Assembly (NCBI GenBank): GCA_021234155.1
Contig: JAJEKV010000024.1
Location: 15,042,913 to 15,106,912 of the forward strand
Reading direction: 5' to 3'
Length of the DNA: 64,000 nucleotides
DNA from: Isoetes taiwanensis
Lineage: Eukaryota > Streptophyta > Lycopodiopsida > Isoetales > Isoetaceae
The position numbers were made by a program, and so were the translations under genes. Below, one piece after another: positions 60,070 to 64,000 of this stretch. The notes beneath the pieces are model-generated. The model had not been told where the DNA came from, searched no databases, and saw nothing but the letters and a program-made list of their open reading frames with translations. Each line of letters starts with the position of its first letter. The first letter of the stretch is position 1.

Positions 60070-61089
60070 TCAAATTCCTATGCGATTCCTTCCTTCCTCA
60101 ACTACCACCTTTCCACGACGCCAGAATGCTCGTTTACCACTTTGCTTAGCTTCTCTGAATACCTGCAATTGTTCTTTATATTCCTGTAATTGATTCTTGG
60201 TGAGGTCATCATTTATCCAGATCTTTTTCCCCTTCAACAGAGTTTTTTTCTTCAACACATTAATCTTATCTTCCCTGCAACGAAACTTTACAATAACATG
60301 TCTGTCTCTGCCATTAATCTTTCCAATCCGGAACGCTTCTACAATTCCAGCATCCATGATTTGAAGCTCCTGCCTACAAAAAGACGTCACAACTTCTGTG
60401 GTTCTCTCTTCAGTTTCTTCTCGAAGGCCTATAATTCTAATATTCAAAGCTTTTTCTTTCTTTTCTTGTTCCTCAATATATGCTGTAAGCTACGATTTTA
60501 CATCTGCCAAATCACTTTCCTCCTTATCTCCGCCATAGATATCACTAGATTGCTCCCCAGAGGCACTAAATCCTATCTTAAACAACTCAAATTCTTCTTT
60601 CATGCTCCTCTTAAAGTGTTCTACTTCTTGCATCAGTTGGTTTTTACATTTATCAATCTCAGTCTGAACTTGAGCAATAAGAAAAGTTTTGAGATCATTC
60701 ACCATACCTTGCACAGAAATTTCCATTGCCATTTTCATTGACAGCATCGATTGTTCCATTGCTTGCCTCATTTGCCCCACCGCCAGTTGCAGATCGTCTC
60801 GGGTAACTCCTCCTATTAACAGCTGGGACTTATCTTTGGTAACTTCCGTTATTTCAGACTTCCTTTCTCTGATGGCTCCTGAACCTTCAGAATTCGTGGC
60901 TCCAGTAATCTCCCTTTTATCTGTCAGCAGGCAATCCGCTTCAGAAAGATTAAGAGCTGCAGACGATCCCCTATTCCTGCAGTCAGCCTTTAATTTCGAA
61001 TCTTCTATTTCTGCAATCTCCTTCCCGCAGTCAGCCTCTCCTCCATTTTTCGATTCCACCACAGCCTCTCTTCCTTTTTTCGAGAACAT
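60070..61089 (-). pseudogene. LINE 7 ORF1 protein
   Basis: MFSKKGREAVVESKNGGEAD at 61089, acidic and basic N-terminus, coiled coil (MSMLKMAMEISVQGMVNDLK-like, then VQTEIDKCKNQLMQEVEHFK), one stop near 60490, then NIRIIGLREETEERTTEVV, RHVIVKFRCREDKINVLKK, KRAFWRRGKVVVEEG to 60070. One stop separates two open halves. Confidence 0.8.
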
Positions 61090-61353
61090 CTGCGGTTTTC
61101 ACTTCTTTACGTGGAATGGCGTTCTTAGGGGTTATTTGATTCACATGAATCTGCATCCGAATCTGGCCCATCTGACAGCCCCAAATCTATTTTTTTATTC
61201 TTTCTGGAATCGGCCGTACTAGGTTTCTATGAAAGATCTCTTGTCGCATCAGCAGCAGCAGTTGTACAGCCCATCTTAGATCTGCCAGGTTTATCTGAAC
61301 TTTTTTTCTTTGCCATCACACCGCCAGCCAGCAGCCCACACGGCTTCCCTTCC

Positions 61354-61805
<452 letters not shown>

Positions 61806-64000
61806 AGAGAGAGAGAGAGAGAGAGAGAGATGAAATGAAATGAAATTGTATTATTACGTCTATGAGACCGCCAGGCCTATGAGACGTCCAAACCAGTACA
61901 TTAGTAATTATAGAAAAGTTCATCTAATGCATCATCGGATAATAATGCATTAACCCCTCAATCTCTTCCTCGCCCTCCTCTTTTTACATCCATTGCTTTC
62001 AAACATCTTTCTCTATGGTCCAAAACAGCAAGTATATACGCCCCAATCACACCCCCTGGGGTAGTTAAAAATTCAGCAAGTGTATAAGCTTTCATGCCAT
62101 GTTTATCACGCAATGTGGCATATGATGAATGGTGAAGTAGCACATGTGCCTCATCCTCAAGAGTCCCACAATCCACACAACTTGCACGACCTAAGCTCAT
62201 GTGGAATATCACTCCATCTCCCCAACTCCACCCCAAGCCCTGTGAGCTTAACCTCATCTTACATATAGCCCATCTGTTTAATGTAAATGTGTTCGTGTAA
62301 GTAATCGCCCCTTGTAGCATGGGATTGATATGGACCTGAAAAACTCCTTCTTAACCGCACCTTCTCTCCAAAGACACACAAAGGTTACATTATCCACAAC
62401 CCAACCTCAGATATTATCCTTACAATTTTCCAAATCATCCATATGCATCCCCATCCGGCTAGCCACCCCTCTATGTCCAAGAAACCATCCTTTTCGCGGC
62501 GCGTGTCTCCTCCAATGCCAACCTTGGCAAACTATCATTCGACATGACATAGAGCACCTTATGCACATAATGGAGAGTCCTACAAAGTGCTTCCGCTTCC
62601 AAAGAGAGCATCCCACATTCCACTAACAAAGATATCATATGGTGTTTGCATCTTAGTTCCAAGCTCAGCCACTTAAAGAATCTTTTATGTATTTTTTCAA
62701 TTTTCTTCCATCTATCCAACGCCAAACCTGGCCCCCATACCTCACATCCATATAGCACCACTGATTGCATCAAAGCAATATATAACTGCTTCTTCATGCT
62801 GAAATCCCATATATCTGCTTTCCTACACCTGTGTTGCATGGCATAGAGAGCCTTAAGCCCACCATCCGCTTTTTTTTGGCCGCTATATTCCAGTCTTTTG
62901 GGACTTTTGTCTACAATTAGACCAAGATACTTATAACTATCCACAATGTCAACAGGCTCTCCTTTGTAAAATACCTTTACATGATCTACCTTGGTAGCTC
63001 CAAACACTACAACCTTGGTTTTAGCCATGTTGACCCGTATGCTTTTCGTGTCACAAAATCCCTCAAGAGCATCCAAGTGCTTTTGTAGACCCGCTACACT
63101 CCTAGATAATAGAACAACATCATCGGCATACAACAATAGTAGAAGAACATACCCATGTAGAGGCGTTCATCACCACCATTTTGACAGATCCAATCCTCCA
63201 GTTGGTCTATGAACAAACCAAAAAGTGTGGGCGATAGTGGGCAGCTCTGCTTCACCTCCATATTGCTTTCAACATACTCATCACTGGTGTATGGGAAAGA
63301 AAGCTGAACCAATACTTTATCATAAAGTTTGGCCCCGCGATGCGATACTCAACAGGCACACCAAGAGCTGACATTCTATCCCACAAATGTCCTCTTCCAA
63401 CCATATCAAAAGCTTTAGAGAAATCAACAAACAATGCATATAAAGGTTTCTTCTTACCAACCTTTTGAATCCATCATGGATCTCATGGTAACCAAATGAT
63501 CTGTTGTAGACCTCACAAGCCCTAAAACCAGCTTTGCCCTGTTGCTCTTACATTATGAACCTCGGACCATGTGCTTATTTTAGCGCTCAAAGATGTTAGC
63601 AAAAAGCTTGGCATAAAAACTACATATCATAATCATACAAAGTAGTTATTTGGATCAGACTCATCACCGCCTTATGAAGAGGGACCACCCTATTCACTTG
63701 CCATGTGCGGGGAAGCCTTCAAACAAGACAAAGATTGCACAACTTTACCAAGACTTCTACCACACTATCACCTGCCCATTTAAACATTTCAGCCATAAGC
63801 CCTTCGGAATCGCTTTGCCTTACCATTGGATAATCTTTGGAGCCCATCCCGTGACGCCCTCCAAAGAGAAACACAAGCCCTCCTCATATGCCCCATCCAT
63901 TTTTGTGTCCACACGGCACATGATAGAGATGTTTAATATGATTCATCAAAGCACCAACCTCTACCATTGTATTTTCTGTTTTTGGGAAGGTTTCAGTCTA
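61806..64000 (-). mobile_element. LINE copy 9, continues beyond the window
   Basis: (GA)n 61806-61830, then an ORF2 closely matching LINE 1 (15540-17700): C-terminal knuckle region (62320-61958), RT core (63136-62471; YADD near 63118), RT N-terminal part to 64000. Compared with LINE 1, differences concentrate at CAG/CTG sites, for example CCTGCC to CCGCC at 63667 and TCTGCTGCC to TCGCTTTGCC at 63809, which destroy the frame. Confidence 0.85.

Larger units (their letters stand above)
56729..61340 (-). mobile_element. LINE copy 7, near full length
   Basis: 5' leader (61340-61090), ORF1, ORF2 and 3' UTR. Among the best preserved elements here: three long ORF2 frames cover most of the protein. 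Confidence 0.88.

Overview
The window looks like nuclear DNA of a land plant, most probably a non-seed plant such as a fern, lycophyte or moss. The lineage is inferred from the kinds of elements present, not proven. Plant features are an intronless leucine-rich-repeat (LRR) secreted protein gene with a plant-type TATA promoter, Ty3/gypsy integrase and reverse transcriptase (RT) of the non-chromovirus Tat/Athila type, and a retroelement primed by initiator tRNA-Met. Apart from the LRR gene (3718-4908) nearly everything is mobile or decayed mobile DNA.

Layout. 1-3650: no recognisable gene, with a near-perfect inverted repeat (2371-2477) and a 53-bp tandem repeat (2985-3195). 3657-4908: LRR gene and its TATA box. 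About 6190-14700: an unusual decayed module. On the + strand is a broken HUH endonuclease (Rep) gene. Its HUH motif (6734-6742) and its Tyr motif lie on opposite sides of a 2.97-kb non-autonomous LTR retroelement (6769-9740) flanked by the duplication GGTTT. Convergent to it on the - strand are an unidentified decayed gene (12273-10741) and a decayed gene (14120-12941) that starts with the canonical histone H3 tail (MARTKQTAR), continues with about 250 residues of acidic and basic low-complexity sequence, and ends with a divergent but complete H3 histone fold. Both - strand genes have a CCTATAAATA-type TATA box and, upstream, two copies of a shared hairpin element about 200 bp apart. Premature stops in these genes fit C-to-T decay. 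I consider this the best candidate for an undescribed system.

15533-64000: a nest of retrotransposons. At least seven LINEs of one superfamily lie mostly on the - strand. They have an L1-like ORF1 with coiled coil and RRM-like domain, an ORF2 with APE endonuclease (EN), RT and a C-terminal Cys/His knuckle, and 3' ends in TTTCATTTCAT followed by long (CT)n. They sit head-to-tail, each joined to the microsatellite tail of its neighbour. One LINE carries a putative solo LTR (22692-24335, duplication ATCTC). Another is split by a 10.96-kb Ty3/gypsy element (40330-51292, duplication CTTCT) that has gag, pol, a third sense ORF with a coiled coil, and a small Cys-rich antisense ORF with its own TATA box. 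Segments 30353-34689 and 37389-41714 form a large inverted repeat, and 24898-27496 is repeated at 34711-37310, so the block has been duplicated and inverted or is misassembled.

Repeat copies in the window disagree mainly at CAG/CTG sites. This suggests systematic sequencing error at methylated CHG sites, so many apparent frameshifts in the transposons may not be real.
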